Assembly (NCBI RefSeq): GCF_003006155.1
Contig: NZ_CP023559.1
Coordinates: forward strand, 3,658,001 to 3,722,000
Length of the DNA: 64,000 nucleotides
Direction: 5' to 3'
From: Salinicola tamaricis
GTDB lineage: Bacteria > Pseudomonadota > Gammaproteobacteria > Pseudomonadales > Halomonadaceae
Part shown: one piece after another, positions 53,764 to 64,000 of the stretch
Position numbering within the stretch: the first letter of the stretch is position 1
How the letters are laid out: the number at the start of each line of letters is the position of its first letter
The notes under the pieces: model-generated
Databases searched by the model: none
The model's input: the letters and a program-made list of their open reading frames with translations, nothing else
Told to the model about the DNA's origin: nothing
Program-made: the position numbers and the translations under genes

Positions 53764-54279
53764 TTACTTGTAGTCGAACACGACGCGACGGTTCTTCGCG
53801 TAGGCTTCTTCGGTGTGGCCCTGAACGGCAGGACGCTCTTCACCGTAGCTGACGATGGAGATCTGCGACGGGGATACGCCCTGGACGGTCAGGTACTGCT
53901 CGACCGACTGCGCACGACGCTCGCCGAGGCCCAGGTTGTATTCACGCGTGCCGCGCTCGTCGGCATAGCCTTCCAGCGTCACGTTGACGCTCGGGTTGGC
54001 CATCAGGTACTGAGCGTGGCCGCGCAGAACGGATTCGAACTCCGGACGAATTTCGTCGCTGTCGAACGCGAAGTAGATCGTGTCGACGCTGGGACGCTGC
54101 TGGTTGGCGTTCATCTGCGAACCGTTTGCGCCCTGACCGGAGGTCATGCCCTGGCCGGACATGTTGCCGGAGGTGCCATCCATGTTCCCTTCCTGGGTGC
54201 CGCCGCTGCTGGAACAGCCCGCAACCACTGCCAGTGACAGCGCGACCGCTAGCGTCTTGGCGTAAGTCTTGAATTGCAT
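53764..54279 (-). CDS. pal: Peptidoglycan-associated lipoprotein Pal
   Basis: A 171-residue outer-membrane lipoprotein. The lipobox is LAVVAGCSSS. A Gly/Asn/Met-rich linker follows, then the OmpA-like domain with VTLEGYADERGTREYNLGLG and a late EEAYAKNRRVVFDY. The ATG at 54279 is 6 bases from AAGGAG, while the ATG at 54285 abuts it, so I prefer 54279. It is part of the Tol-Pal envelope system. Confidence 0.97.
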   Translation of the reverse strand: MQFKTYAKTLAVALSLAVVAGCSSSGGTQEGNMDGTSGNMSGQGMTSGQGANGSQMNANQQRPSVDTIYFAFDSDEIRPEFESVLRGHAQYLMANPSVNVTLEGYADERGTREYNLGLGERRAQSVEQYLTVQGVSPSQISIVSYGEERPAVQGHTEEAYAKNRRVVFDYK

Positions 54280-54327
54280 TGTCATCTCCTTGCTCAGATG
54301 TCGAATGACACTGTCGACTTTCGTCGT

Positions 54328-55647
54328 TTAGTTCAAATATGGCGACCATGCGGGTTCCCGCACATCACCTTGTTGTGAGGGCAGCCGGAAGGACGCGCGT
54401 CCATCGGAAGAGACTGCCCCCAACACCCCTTGCGACCCTTGTTGCGTCGCGAAGATTACCATGGTGCCGTTCGGTGCGACACTAGGTGATTCATCCCAAC
54501 GTGTATCAGTCAAGACTGTTACACGGCTGGTGTCCAGGTCCTGTTTTGCGACGTGAAAACCGTTCTCGTCACGGGTGATCATGAACAGCGCTTTGCCGTC
54601 CGGCGAGAAGCGCCCATCGGAGTTGTAGCTGCCGGTGAAGGTGACGCGCTGGGCTTCGCCGCCGCCGGCCGGCATGCGATAGAGCTGGGGCGCGCCGCTA
54701 CGGTCGGAGGTGAAGATCAGCGAGCGGCCGTCCGGCGACCAGTCGGGCTCGGTCTCGATGGCGCGGTTGTTGGTCAAGCGGGTGAGCTGACGCGAGGCCA
54801 GATCCATCACGTAGATCTCCGGCTGGCCATCCTTGGACAGCGACATTGCCATCTTGCGCCCGTCCGGCGACCACGCCGGCGCGCCGTTGATACCCGGGAA
54901 AGAGGTCAGGCGCAGTCGCTCGCCGGTGGCCACGTTCTGCACGTAGATGGCGGAGTTGCCGGACTCGAAGGAGACGTAGGCCAGTTTGCTCCCATCCGGC
55001 GACCAGGCCGGCGACAAAGGATCGTCGGACGACAGCACCTGCTGGGCGTTGTGGCCATCGGCGTCGGCGACGTAGAGCGCATAGCGCGCATTGTCACCGC
55101 TACCCGAGGCCGCGACATAGGCGATACGGGTCGAGAAGGCACCGCGAATACCGGTGATCGCTTCGAAGATCTGATCGCTGATGTAGTGGGCACTGGCACG
55201 CAGATCGCTGGCGCTGGAGGTCACCGTTTCGCCGAGCATTCGCTTGCCGCCGGCGACGTCCATCAGTTCGTACTGGATGCGATAGTCGCTACCCTGGGGC
55301 TCGATCTTGCCAACCACCAGATAGCGCGCGTTGACCCGCTTCCAGTCATCGTAGAACACATCCTTGCTGCTGCTCGGCAGCGAGATCAGCGCGCTGCGGC
55401 TGAGCGGCTCGAACTGACCGCTGTGCTCGAGATCATCGCTGACGATCTGCGCCACATCCTGGGGCAGGCCACCCGCCGCCTGGGACTCGAACGGCACGAT
55501 GGCGATCGGAATCGCCTGGTCGCTGCCGCGGGTGATCTCGATGGTGAGATTCTGGGCCTGGGCGTTCGCCGTCAGGCACAGCGCGACGAGCGATGCCAGC
55601 CAGGCAGCCGCCAGTCGTCGCAAGCTTTGAGACATCCGTTGTTTCAT
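54328..55647 (-). CDS. tolB: Tol-Pal protein TolB
   Basis: A 439-residue periplasmic protein with signal peptide ([20 protein letters not shown]). An N-terminal alpha/beta domain (to about 165) precedes a six-bladed beta-propeller with repeating SPDG-type turns ([60 protein letters not shown]). It links Pal with TolA. Its ATG overlaps the tolA stop as TGATG. Confidence 0.97.
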   Translation of the reverse strand: MKQRMSQSLRRLAAAWLASLVALCLTANAQAQNLTIEITRGSDQAIPIAIVPFESQAAGGLPQDVAQIVSDDLEHSGQFEPLSRSALISLPSSSKDVFYDDWKRVNARYLVVGKIEPQGSDYRIQYELMDVAGGKRMLGETVTSSASDLRASAHYISDQIFEAITGIRGAFSTRIAYVAASGSGDNARYALYVADADGHNAQQVLSSDDPLSPAWSPDGSKLAYVSFESGNSAIYVQNVATGERLRLTSFPGINGAPAWSPDGRKMAMSLSKDGQPEIYVMDLASRQLTRLTNNRAIETEPDWSPDGRSLIFTSDRSGAPQLYRMPAGGGEAQRVTFTGSYNSDGRFSPDGKALFMITRDENGFHVAKQDLDTSRVTVLTDTRWDESPSVAPNGTMVIFATQQGSQGVLGAVSSDGRASFRLPSQQGDVREPAWSPYLN

Positions 55648-56808
55648 CACTGTATATCCCCGGGTGTGAACTTGAGATTGAAATCGCGGAACCGTCGCTG
55701 CAGTCCGGCATCCAGCTGCTGCAGTTCACGGAACGGTGCCGCCGCCTCTACCGCCTGCGTCGCCGAGCGGTCGAAACTGGGGTTGCCGCTGCTGCGAGTC
55801 ACGGTCGCCGCGAGCAGCTCCCCTGATGGCCCCAACCGCACTCTGACCTGCGTCACCAGCGAACCATCGGCGTTGGGCGGCAGATGCCACTGGTCCTCGA
55901 CCGCACGCTTGACCAGATTGATGAAGCTGTTGGAAGCCTGATTCGACTGCTGCGCGTTGGCAATGCGCTCCTCTTCGTTGGCAATCGAGTCATTGAGCGC
56001 ATTCTGGCTCGCGGCCTTGGCTGCGGCTTCGGCCTTTTTCTTGGCTTCCGCTGCGGCCTTCCTTGGCCTCTTCCGCCTGACGTTTCTTCTCCGCCTCGGC
56101 TTTCTTCTTGGCCTCTTCCGCCTGGCGTTTCTTCTCCGCCTCGGCTTTCTTCTTGGCCTCTTCCGCCTCGCGTTTCTTCTCCGCCTCGGCCTGCTTCTTG
56201 GCCTCTTCCGCCTCGCGTTTCTTCTCCGCCTCGGCCTGCTTCTTGGCTTCTTCCGCCTGGCGTTTCTTCTCTGCCTCAGCCTGCTTCTTGGCTTCTTCGG
56301 CCTGGCGCTGTTTCTCGGCCTCGGCCTGCTTCTTGGCCTCTGCAGCCTTCTGCTTCTGGATCTGTGCCTGTCGCTGCTGCTCGGCTTCCGCGGCCTTCTG
56401 CTGACGTGCCGCTTCGGCGCGCTCCGCAGCTGCCTGTTCGGCCGCCTGCTGACGCCGCTGAGCCTCGGCGCGTGCGGCGTCGGCCGCTGCCTGCTGTTCG
56501 GCTTGCGCCTGTGCCGCCTGCTGTTCGGCCTGCTCGCGGGCGGCCTCCTGTGCCTGCTGCTCGGCCGCCTGCTGCGCGGCCTCCTCGGCCTGGCGCTTGG
56601 CCGCACGCGCCTTGGCCTCCTTGGCATATTGAGCCTTGTCGGTCGCGGTCACATCACTGACCAGCGTCGCCTGCACCACCGAAGAGGAGCTCGGGATCGG
56701 CTCGCTGTCCGGCAGGCGCAACATCGTCAACAGCAGGGCCACAATGTGCACCCCGATCGCCAGGACGACGGGCAAGCCGTAGCCGACACGGCGCGTTCGC
56801 TTCGCCAT
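55647..56808 (-). CDS. tolA: Tol-Pal protein TolA, frameshifted
   Basis: A protein of about 386 residues spanning the periplasm. One N-terminal helix ([20 protein letters not shown]), a very long Ala/Glu/Lys/Gln helical stalk with a 15-residue repeat, and the C-terminal globular domain ([29 protein letters not shown]) are visible. One extra base near 56062 in the repeat region breaks the frame. TolA gains energy from TolQR and contacts TolB and Pal. Confidence 0.93.
56063..56345 (-). repeat. 45-bp tandem repeat inside tolA
   Basis: At least six copies of a 45-bp unit encode variants of [15 protein letters not shown], beginning at about 56063, 56108, 56153, 56198, 56243 and 56288. Copies differ by only a few bases, which makes the region prone to slippage or misassembly. 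The tolA frameshift lies at its edge. Confidence 0.85.
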
Positions 56809-56817
56809 GCTGACTCC

Positions 56818-57261
<444 letters not shown>

Positions 57262-57275
57262 GACTCACCTCCGGC

Positions 57276-57964
57276 TCAGGCCGACTGACTGTTGCCGCGA
57301 CCCTGCAGATTGCGATGCAGGATCGAGTGGAACTCTTCGGCGAAATCTTCGTACTCGCCGAGCAGACGGCTGGCGATGGAAGAGAGACGGTTGTAGAAGA
57401 TCACCGCGGGGATGGCCGCAAACAGACCCATGGCGGTCGCCACCAGCGCCTCAGCGATCCACGGCGCAACCGTGGAAAGCGTGGCCTGCTGGGCCATGGA
57501 GAGACTCTGGAACGACCCCATGATGCCCCAAACGGTGCCGAACAGGCCGATGTAGGGGCTCGCCGAGGCCACCGTGCCAGCAGCGTCAGATTGGCGTTGA
57601 GACGATCCTCTTCCCGCGAAAGTGCCACGCGCTGCGAGCGCTGCACGCCATCGAGCACCGCCTCGCTGCTGCGGGTCTTGGGCATCAGCCGGTTGAACTC
57701 GCGAAAGCCGGCGCGGAAGACATGCTCGGCACCCTGGGCTTCATGGTTCTCCGGCACGTCTTGGTAGAGCTCGTTAAGATCGATGCCGGACCAGAAGCGC
57801 TCGTCGAATTCGCGCTGCGCCTTCTTGGCCCGCGCCAGCGCAAAGCTGCGCTGGAAGATCACCACCCAGGAGGCGACCGAAGCGGCCAGCAGCAGTAGCA
57901 TGACCACCTGGACGACCAGGCTGGCGTTCATGATCAGATGGGGGATGGACATGGAGTCGTTCAC
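57276..57964 (-). CDS. tolQ: Tol-Pal protein TolQ, frameshifted
   Basis: A proton-channel subunit of about 229 residues with three helices: [20 protein letters not shown], then [20 protein letters not shown] and [20 protein letters not shown]. One base is missing near 57575 between TLLA and [10 protein letters not shown]. The start is GTG at 57964 with GAGG upstream; the ATG at 57952 is the alternative. It follows ybgC closely. Confidence 0.94.
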
Positions 57965-57977
57965 GTGAATCCTCGAA

Positions 57978-58388
57978 TCACTGGCTATGAATGTCTGGCG
58001 TCAGCACCGCGCGAAGCGCTCGTGGCCACCGCCTGGGTTTCAGGCTCTGCGTGTCGACGCATGCTATATCGACCACCGCCTCGCATAATGTTTCCCCGCG
58101 ATACCGCACCGCCTGGGTGAATCGCACCGAGCAGGCGGCGAGCCGCTCGACGACGGCACTCACTTCCAGCCGATCGTCGAGCCGCGCCGGGCGTGCGTAG
58201 CGACAGCTGAGGCTATGCACCACCAGCTGTACGCCCTGTTCGAGCAGCTCGCGCTGGGCAAAGCCCTGAGCATTCAGCCACTCGCTGCGTGCACGCTCCA
58301 TGAATTTCAGATAGTTAACGTAGTACACGATGCCGCCGGCGTCGGTGTCTTCGATGTACACCTTGAGCGGCAGGAGGAATTCGCTCAC
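57978..58388 (-). CDS. ybgC: Acyl-CoA thioesterase YbgC
   Basis: A 136-residue hot-dog-fold thioesterase, first gene of the tol-pal operon in many proteobacteria. The active-site region is [20 protein letters not shown] with the conserved aspartate, followed by MERARSEWL. It acts on short acyl-CoA or acyl-ACP. It overlaps the ruvB stop by 4 bases, so ruv and tol genes may share transcription. Confidence 0.95.
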   Translation of the reverse strand: MSEFLLPLKVYIEDTDAGGIVYYVNYLKFMERARSEWLNAQGFAQRELLEQGVQLVVHSLSCRYARPARLDDRLEVSAVVERLAACSVRFTQAVRYRGETLCEAVVDIACVDTQSLKPRRWPRALRAVLTPDIHSQ

Positions 58389-59416
58389 CCGCTCTCGCCC
58401 CCCTCGGGTGCCTGATCATGCGGCGCCAGGCCAAAATGGGTATAGGCCGAACGCGTCACCACCCGCCCCCGCGTGGTACGCATCATGAACCCCTGCTGGA
58501 TCAGATAGGGCTCGATCACATCTTCGATGGTGTCGCGCTCCTCGCTGATCGCCGCCGCCAGGCTGTCGACCCCCACCGGCCCGCCGTCGAACTTCTCGAT
58601 CATCGCCAGCAGCAGCCGGCGGTCCATGTGATCGAGGCCGTGGCTGTCCACGTTGAGCATGTTCAGCGCTTGATCGGCGATCTGCGCGCTCAGGGTGCCA
58701 TCGCCCTTCACCTCAGCGAAGTCGCGCACGCGCCGCAGCAGACGGTTGGCGATACGCGGCGTGCCGCGGGCGCGACGCGCGATCTCACGCGCCCCAGCGG
58801 CGTCGGCGGGCACCCCGAGCAGCCGCGCCGAACGCGCGACGATCTCGCTCAGCTCGTCGATGGCGTAGAACTCCAGGCGCTGGACGATACCGAAGCGGTC
58901 ACGCAGCGGCGAGGTCAAGAGCCCTGCACGGGTGGTGGCACCGACCAGCGTAAATGGCGGCAGATCGAGCTTGATCGACCGCGCCGCAGGGCCATCGCCG
59001 ATCATGATGTCGAGCTGGAAATCCTCCATCGCCGGATAGAGTACCTCCTCGACCGCAGCCGACAGCCGATGAATCTCGTCGATGAAAAGCACGTCACCCG
59101 GCTGCAGATTGGTGAGCATGGCGGCGAGATCGCCGGCTCGCTCCAGCACCGGACCCGAGGTCGATTTGATATCGACCTCCATTTCGGTGGCGATGATATT
59201 GGCCAGCGTGGTCTTGCCAAGCCCCGGGGGGCCGAAGACCAGGGTGTGATCGAGCGAGTCGCCGCGATTGCGCGCCGCCGAGATGAAGATATCCATCTGC
59301 TCGCGCACCCGTGGCTGACCGATGTAGTCACCCAGCCGGCGCGGGCGAATGGCATGATCGGCCTGCTGCTCACCCTGTCGCGGCGAGGCTTCGATGAGAC
59401 GATCGGGTTCGATCAT
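58385..59416 (-). CDS. ruvB: Holliday junction helicase RuvB
   Basis: A 343-residue AAA+ motor of branch migration. Walker A is [16 protein letters not shown], Walker [13 protein letters not shown], and sensor and arginine-finger regions appear in [20 protein letters not shown]. The winged C-terminal domain includes [21 protein letters not shown]. It starts 6 bases after ruvA. Confidence 0.98.
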   Translation of the reverse strand: MIEPDRLIEASPRQGEQQADHAIRPRRLGDYIGQPRVREQMDIFISAARNRGDSLDHTLVFGPPGLGKTTLANIIATEMEVDIKSTSGPVLERAGDLAAMLTNLQPGDVLFIDEIHRLSAAVEEVLYPAMEDFQLDIMIGDGPAARSIKLDLPPFTLVGATTRAGLLTSPLRDRFGIVQRLEFYAIDELSEIVARSARLLGVPADAAGAREIARRARGTPRIANRLLRRVRDFAEVKGDGTLSAQIADQALNMLNVDSHGLDHMDRRLLLAMIEKFDGGPVGVDSLAAAISEERDTIEDVIEPYLIQQGFMMRTTRGRVVTRSAYTHFGLAPHDQAPEGGESG

Positions 59417-59422
59417 GTCGGC

Positions 59423-60028
59423 TTACCCGGCCATCTGGCGCGCCAGCGCCGACTTGATCAGGGCTTCGGTGGGCAGGCTCTCGTCGAGCCCGGAGAGCAT
59501 GCGCGACGCCTCGGTCGGCTTGTAGCCCAGCGATACCAGCGCCGCCTCGGCATCGGCGAACGGATCCCGCGGCTTGGCCACGGGCTGGCGCGGTGCGTCC
59601 AGCAGCGACCCCTGCTCTTCCTGCCAGTGGGGAAAACGATCGCGCATCTCGACGATCAAGCGGTCGGCGGTCTTCTTGCCCACGCCCGGCAGTTTGGTCA
59701 ACGCCTTGCTGTCTCCCTCCATGACGCAGCCGACGAAGGCGTCACGATCCATGCCGGAAAGGATCGCCAGTGCGAGCTTTGGCCCCACGCCATTGACCTT
59801 GATCAGCGCGCGAAACAGCTGGCGCTCCTCGTCACGTCCGAAACCGTAGAGCAGATGCGCGTCCTCGCGCACGCTTAGATGGGTATAGAGGCGGACCTCC
59901 TCGCCCACGGCGGGTAGCGCGACCAGTGTCGTCATCGAGGTTTCGAGTTCATAACCGACGCCGTTGACGTCGACCACGATCCAGGGAGGGAGCTTTTCCA
60001 GCAGGGTGCCGTGCAGGCGTCCAATCAT
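59423..60028 (-). CDS. ruvA: Holliday junction-binding protein RuvA
   Basis: A 201-residue protein with an N-terminal OB fold (MIGRLHGTLLEKLPPWIVVD), two helix-hairpin-helix motifs (IKVNGVGPKLALAILSGM, LTKLPGVGKKTADRLIVEM), and the C-terminal RuvB-binding helix bundle (AEAALVSLGYKPTEASRML). I use the ATG at 60028 instead of an upstream GTG-like start at 60070. The expected ruvC upstream is missing; the secretion locus occupies that place. Confidence 0.97.
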   Translation of the reverse strand: MIGRLHGTLLEKLPPWIVVDVNGVGYELETSMTTLVALPAVGEEVRLYTHLSVREDAHLLYGFGRDEERQLFRALIKVNGVGPKLALAILSGMDRDAFVGCVMEGDSKALTKLPGVGKKTADRLIVEMRDRFPHWQEEQGSLLDAPRQPVAKPRDPFADAEAALVSLGYKPTEASRMLSGLDESLPTEALIKSALARQMAG

Positions 60029-60434
60029 TCCATTCAACGTCCTTTCCGTGACGGCGTCCACTATACGCATCGCCGAATCGGCTGACTAGCTGCTACATGG
60101 CCCCGGCCAATGCTCTCTGCAGGCACATCATGATCTCTTAATTTGCCTTCAGCCCTCTTCCCGAGCGCCTACCACTCATGGCCAGAGTGATCGACTCGCT
60201 ACCGCCCACATCCTGAGAGCCCCTGCCCGACTCAACGACGGCGCTGCCGACTTCACCGGTGCCACTATCGACTCGATTCGAATCGAAAGTGCTTGCCGGG
60301 AGAGAAGAATCGACATATATACATTCTGTAACAATTTGATACGAAATTACTGGCTAATTAATCTTGACTTCAGTGCGCTCGAGATGGCGGTAGCGTGGTA
60401 CGCCTTTCACAGTGCGCTCTTTGGAACTCGCTCC
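60029..60434. promoter_or_regulatory. 406-bp divergent region with palindrome and promoter-like sites
   Basis: The stretch is AT-rich compared with its left side. It contains the perfect palindrome TCGATTCGAATCGA at 60273-60286. A sigma-70-like candidate has TTGATA at 60336-60341 and a weak TAATCT at 60359-60364, 17 bp apart, which would drive the secretion locus. No gene is visible. Confidence 0.4.
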
Positions 60435-62099
60435 ATGACGCCTGTACGCGCACTGTTGTTGGCTCTGCTGATATTCCCTTCCCTCATTGGTGTATGCCTG
60501 GGCCAGCCACGCCCGACGACACCCCTAGATGTCGATATCCAGCGCGAGCGCCAGCAATCGCTGCTCGAAGAGTCGCAGCATCAACGTGAAGCGCTACAGC
60601 GTGGCCTGAAGATCGCCCCACAGCCCAAACCAACAGCGCCTGATCAGGCCACATCCTGTTTCGTGATAGATCATTTCGAGTGGCGAGATGCCACACATCT
60701 GTCCGCCGCTCGCCGACAGGCACTCACACAACCGCTGAAGGGTAAATGTCTCAGCCTGAACCAGATGCAGGCGCTAGCGCACAAGGCCAGCAATGCCTAC
60801 ATCGAGCAGGGCTATGTGACATCACTCGTGTACCTACCCGACCAGGACGTCAGTGATGGCACATTGCGCCTGCAAGCCCAAGAGGGACGCATCGAAACCA
60901 TCTCGCTGGACGGACAGCAACCGCGCGGTCTCGCCATGATCTTCCCGCATGCCCGAGGAAGCGTCCTGAACCTGCGCACCCTCGAGCAAGGCATGGAGCA
61001 GATCGACCGCCTGCCCTCCCAGCGTGTGAGCATCGACATTCAACCTGGCACCCGCCAGGGTTACTCCCGTGTCGTGCTGCATCGCATCGATCAGGACAAG
61101 CCCTGGCGAATTGCCCTGGGCATCGACAACAGCGGCCAGAAAGGCACAGGAACGCGGCAAGGGACACTCGGCCTGGCGCTGGACTCCCCTCTGGGGCTTT
61201 ACGATCAATGGCAATTCGAAACCAGTCACGATCTGGAAGGGCGCCGAGGCCATCTCAGTCGCGGCCTAGCTGCCAGCGTCACGCTGCCATATGGAGACTG
61301 GCATTTTGGCTACCGTTACGCCCGGAGTGATAGCGAACAGCCACTGCGGGTCGCTGATCGCAATTGGCCTTACCTGGGCAGCGTGCGCCAGCACGTGCTC
61401 GACCTGCACCGGACTCTCTATCGTGACGGGGATAGCACCCTGGGCTGGGCGCTCTCGCTGACAAGACGAGACACTCGCACCACCTTTGCGGGGCAGCGGC
61501 TCAATGTGAGCAGCCCTACGCTGGCCATTGCCGGCAGCGGACTCGAGTACGCGACGCGTTTGGGAACGGGATACTTCACTCTGAACCCTTCGGTCTCGCG
61601 GGGCCTTCACGCGCTTGGCGCCAGTGATGACCAGCGCGGCCTACCCCCTTCCGATTTTACCCGCATCAGCCTGGCGGCGAGCGGCTTTCTCCCGCTGACA
61701 TCAACGATCAGCTACCTCACCTCGGGCTACCTGCAAACCACACCCGATGACCTCTACCCCAGCGAGCGCATCAGCGTAGGTGGTGAGTATTCGGTCCGCG
61801 GCTTCAAGGACACCTTCCTCGACGCTAATCGGGGCGCGTACTGGCGCAATCAGATCGATTGGACCACCCAGACGCTTCCGCTGGTCGGCCAGCCAACCCT
61901 GAGTGTCGCGCTCGATGCCGGCGGCACGATGAAGAGTCGCAGTGCCAAGGGCGGCGGCCTCCTGGGTAGCGCCATCATGCTGGCACTGAGCCAGCCACGC
62001 GCCACCCAGTCATTCAGTCTCGGTAAACCGCTGCTATCCCCGCAAGGGCTGCACCCCGACCCCTGGGTCGTCTATTGGCAAGCCAGTTTCACCCTGTAG
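60435..62099 (+). CDS. Two-partner secretion transporter TpsB (ShlB/FhaC type)
   Basis: A 554-residue Omp85-family barrel that exports the TpsA partner. A signal peptide (VRALLLALLIFPSLIGVCLG) leads to an N-terminal helix region rich in Gln, then the POTRA domains (CFVIDHFEWRDATHLSAARR, YIEQGYVTSLVYLPDQDVSD). The barrel has the hallmark VRGF lid motif in GGEYSVRGFKDTF and a Trp/Phe-rich end. I chose the ATG at 60435 because it gives the signal peptide; an upstream TTG at 60336 would extend it without purpose. Confidence 0.92.
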   Translation: MTPVRALLLALLIFPSLIGVCLGQPRPTTPLDVDIQRERQQSLLEESQHQREALQRGLKIAPQPKPTAPDQATSCFVIDHFEWRDATHLSAARRQALTQPLKGKCLSLNQMQALAHKASNAYIEQGYVTSLVYLPDQDVSDGTLRLQAQEGRIETISLDGQQPRGLAMIFPHARGSVLNLRTLEQGMEQIDRLPSQRVSIDIQPGTRQGYSRVVLHRIDQDKPWRIALGIDNSGQKGTGTRQGTLGLALDSPLGLYDQWQFETSHDLEGRRGHLSRGLAASVTLPYGDWHFGYRYARSDSEQPLRVADRNWPYLGSVRQHVLDLHRTLYRDGDSTLGWALSLTRRDTRTTFAGQRLNVSSPTLAIAGSGLEYATRLGTGYFTLNPSVSRGLHALGASDDQRGLPPSDFTRISLAASGFLPLTSTISYLTSGYLQTTPDDLYPSERISVGGEYSVRGFKDTFLDANRGAYWRNQIDWTTQTLPLVGQPTLSVALDAGGTMKSRSAKGGGLLGSAIMLALSQPRATQSFSLGKPLLSPQGLHPDPWVVYWQASFTL

Positions 62100-62146
62100 C
62101 ACCGCAAGGACCTTCCTAACGCGTAAATCACTCGAGGAAACATCCG

Positions 62147-64000
62147 ATGAAAAGGTCGGGACCTGTTACCCGCTGGACCTGCTGGGCAGTCATCGCCACC
62201 TGGATTTTACAGCCGCTGCAACCGGTCTGGGCTGCCGGCATCGCAACTGCCGACAAGCGCACTACGGTCACCACGCGTCACGGCGTACCGGTGGTCGAGA
62301 TCGCCAGACCCAATGCCAGCGGCGTCTCGCACAACCGTTACAGAGAATTCAGCGTTGGCCAATCTGGCGCCGTACTCAACAACGCCACGAGCACTACCAA
62401 ATCAGAACTGGCGGGAAAGCTCCGCGCCAACGGCCACCTGAAAGGCACGCCAGCGGAGTTGATCATCAACGAAGTCACAGGCAAACGTCGCTCTCAGCTC
62501 GCTGGCCAGTTGGAAGTGGCCGGCCACCGAGCTGAGGTGATGATTGCCAACCCCAATGGCATTACCTGTAACGGTTGCAGTTTTCTCAACGCGCCCGGCA
62601 TCACACTGACCACCGGTAAGCCGGGGTTCGACCGTCATGGGGCGCTCAGCTCACTGACCGTAGACAAGGGCGATATCCGGATCGGCAGTCAAGGCCTGGA
62701 TAGCCGGTCACAGGATTACACGGCGTTGATCAGCCGTACGGCGACCTTGGAAGGCAAATTGCAAGCCAAGGCGCTGGAAGTCACGCTCGGGCGCAACCGC
62801 CTGGATATCACCAACGGTACACTCGACCCGCTCGCAGCGAAAAGAAAGGAGACGCCACCCACGCTGGCACTCGATAGCCGCGAACTCGGCGGTATGTACG
62901 CCAATCGCATCCGTCTAATCGCAACCGAAGCGGGCGTCGGCGTCAATGCCGGCAACCTTCGTAGCAGCAGCGGTGACATCCTGCTCGATGCCAAAGGGCA
63001 ATGAGCGTCAATAAGGCCAACTCCGCGCGGGATATCGGTATGCGCGCTGGCGCCATCACTCTGGCCAAGGGCGCCAAGCTCGAGGCACAGCGCGACGTCA
63101 CGCTGGTCACCCCCAGGCTCGACAACGCGGGGGCCATCACGACTCAGCGGGATATGCGAGTCTTCGCCAATCGGGTCGACAACCACGGCAACACCGCTCG
63201 CCTCCAGGCCGGTCAGGATCTCTGGATTCAGAAAAACCCCAAAGGTGACAAGAGCGCTCTGGTCAGCAACCGCTCGGCGACCATCAAGACCCGTCCGGCA
63301 ATCTGGTGATCCGTACCCAGCAGTTGAGTAACACCCGAGAGCACGTGATAACCAAGGCGCGCACGCTTTCGCCCAACTCGACGAGCATTAACAACAATGT
63401 GGGTGCTCAGATGATGAAGAGGCACAATCATGGGCCCCACGTTTTTTACATCAACAACCAGGTCGATCTGCCCAAACTCGGTATCAATAAGTGGTTCGGC
63501 AAACCCGATCTCGCCAAAGACTCCAATGTCAATGTCGGGAAAAGAAGGGATGAGGCACATGCGATCTCTGACCCAGCGGTTATCGATTCGGGCAAGAGCC
63601 TTTATATCAATGCACACAATCTGGACAACCGCGGCAGCGTTATTCGTGCCAAACAGGATATGTTCCTCGCCGGAGAAACGCTCAAGAGCAACGCGGCCAG
63701 GGTATTAGGAGAACGCAACCACTACATTACATTGGATGGCTATCGTGGCGAGAGTGAAGCCGCGCTACGAGCAAAACGCGTCCCGGGCCCATTCGGAGCG
63801 GCCGACGTCACAAAATGGTGGAGAAAGGTCGACGAGTATAATATCTGGCATCCGACGAGGATCCTGTCCGCGACGCTCGCCGCCGGCCGGCGGCTGGTAA
63901 TGGACTTCGACAAAACGATCGAGTTGCAGACCATTCCCGAGCTGGACACATATGAGCGTCACCTGCCCACACTCCCCACCAGCGTCAGCGGCAAAGATAT
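62147..64000 (+). CDS. Haemagglutinin-like TpsA exoprotein, partial, frameshifted
   Basis: The secreted partner of TpsB, running off the window. The signal peptide region is TCWAVIATWILQPLQPVWAA. The TPS domain contains EFSVGQSGAVLNNAT, ELIINEVTG and the hallmark VMIANPNGITCNGCSFLNAP with a CxxC pair. Beta-helix repeats follow (ITLAKGAKLEAQRDVTLV, DNAGAITTQRDMRVFANRVD). One base is missing near 63003 and another near 63295. From 63297 to the end the third frame is open without a stop and includes SLYINAHNLDNRGSVIRAKQ. GAGGAAA precedes the ATG. Adhesin or contact-dependent inhibition toxin cannot be decided without the C terminus. Confidence 0.88.

Noticed and set aside
56063-56345. CRISPR-like regular repeat
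   Set aside because: The 45-bp units are in-frame coding repeats of the TolA stalk without unique spacers.

Overview
The window reads as a high-GC chromosomal segment of a moderately halophilic gammaproteobacterium of the family Halomonadaceae (Halomonas, Kushneria, Salinicola or a close relative). The best evidence is an ectABC ectoine operon whose EctA closely resembles, from memory, the Halomonas protein. A cyoABCDE quinol oxidase, a tol-pal cluster and Pseudomonas-like gene neighbourhoods support this. No rRNA, tRNA, CRISPR array or insertion sequence was seen.

Layout. 0-11 kb: smrA, a sulfite reductase gene with its DUF934 partner, metH, nfuA, a KfrA-like DNA-binding coiled-coil protein, sufE, yidD, hisI and zur. 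11-17 kb: a long regulatory gap followed by cyoABCDE. 16.7-21.8 kb: ectABC, glutathione reductase and a beta-carbonic anhydrase. 21.8-31 kb: a five-gene peptide/opine-type ABC importer, a LysR regulator, an M24 proline dipeptidase and a YheT-type hydrolase. 31-39 kb: msrA, tamB, tamA and a membrane-anchored coiled-coil protein joined to tamA. 39-42 kb: a superoxide dismutase homologue with all four metal ligands replaced, then a divergent UDP-glucose dehydrogenase homologue and galU. 42-43.7 kb: ubiG-mupP. 43.8-52 kb: a sugar-acid module with a TRAP transporter, three dehydrogenases or reductases, an IclR regulator and a divergent idonate/gluconate dehydrogenase pair. It lies between mupP and yciK, which are neighbours in Pseudomonas. 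52-60 kb: yciK, cpoB-pal-tolBARQ-ybgC and ruvBA without ruvC. 60-64 kb: a two-partner secretion locus whose exoprotein runs off the window.

Fourteen genes from cyoD (15.4 kb) onward carry apparent one-base frameshifts, while the first 15 kb are clean. Most are single missing bases, often in short G or C runs. They hit core genes such as tolQ, tolA, galU and gor, and reading continues perfectly in the next frame. I treat them mainly as sequence or assembly errors and annotate each gene across its full span.

The items I consider most unusual are the metal-less SOD homologue, the coiled-coil partner of TamAB, the UDP-glucose dehydrogenase homologue lacking its catalytic cysteine, the three 12-bp-spaced TGCGACA repeats upstream of cyo, and the eight-unit 15-bp array that begins inside the end of the idnO-like gene.
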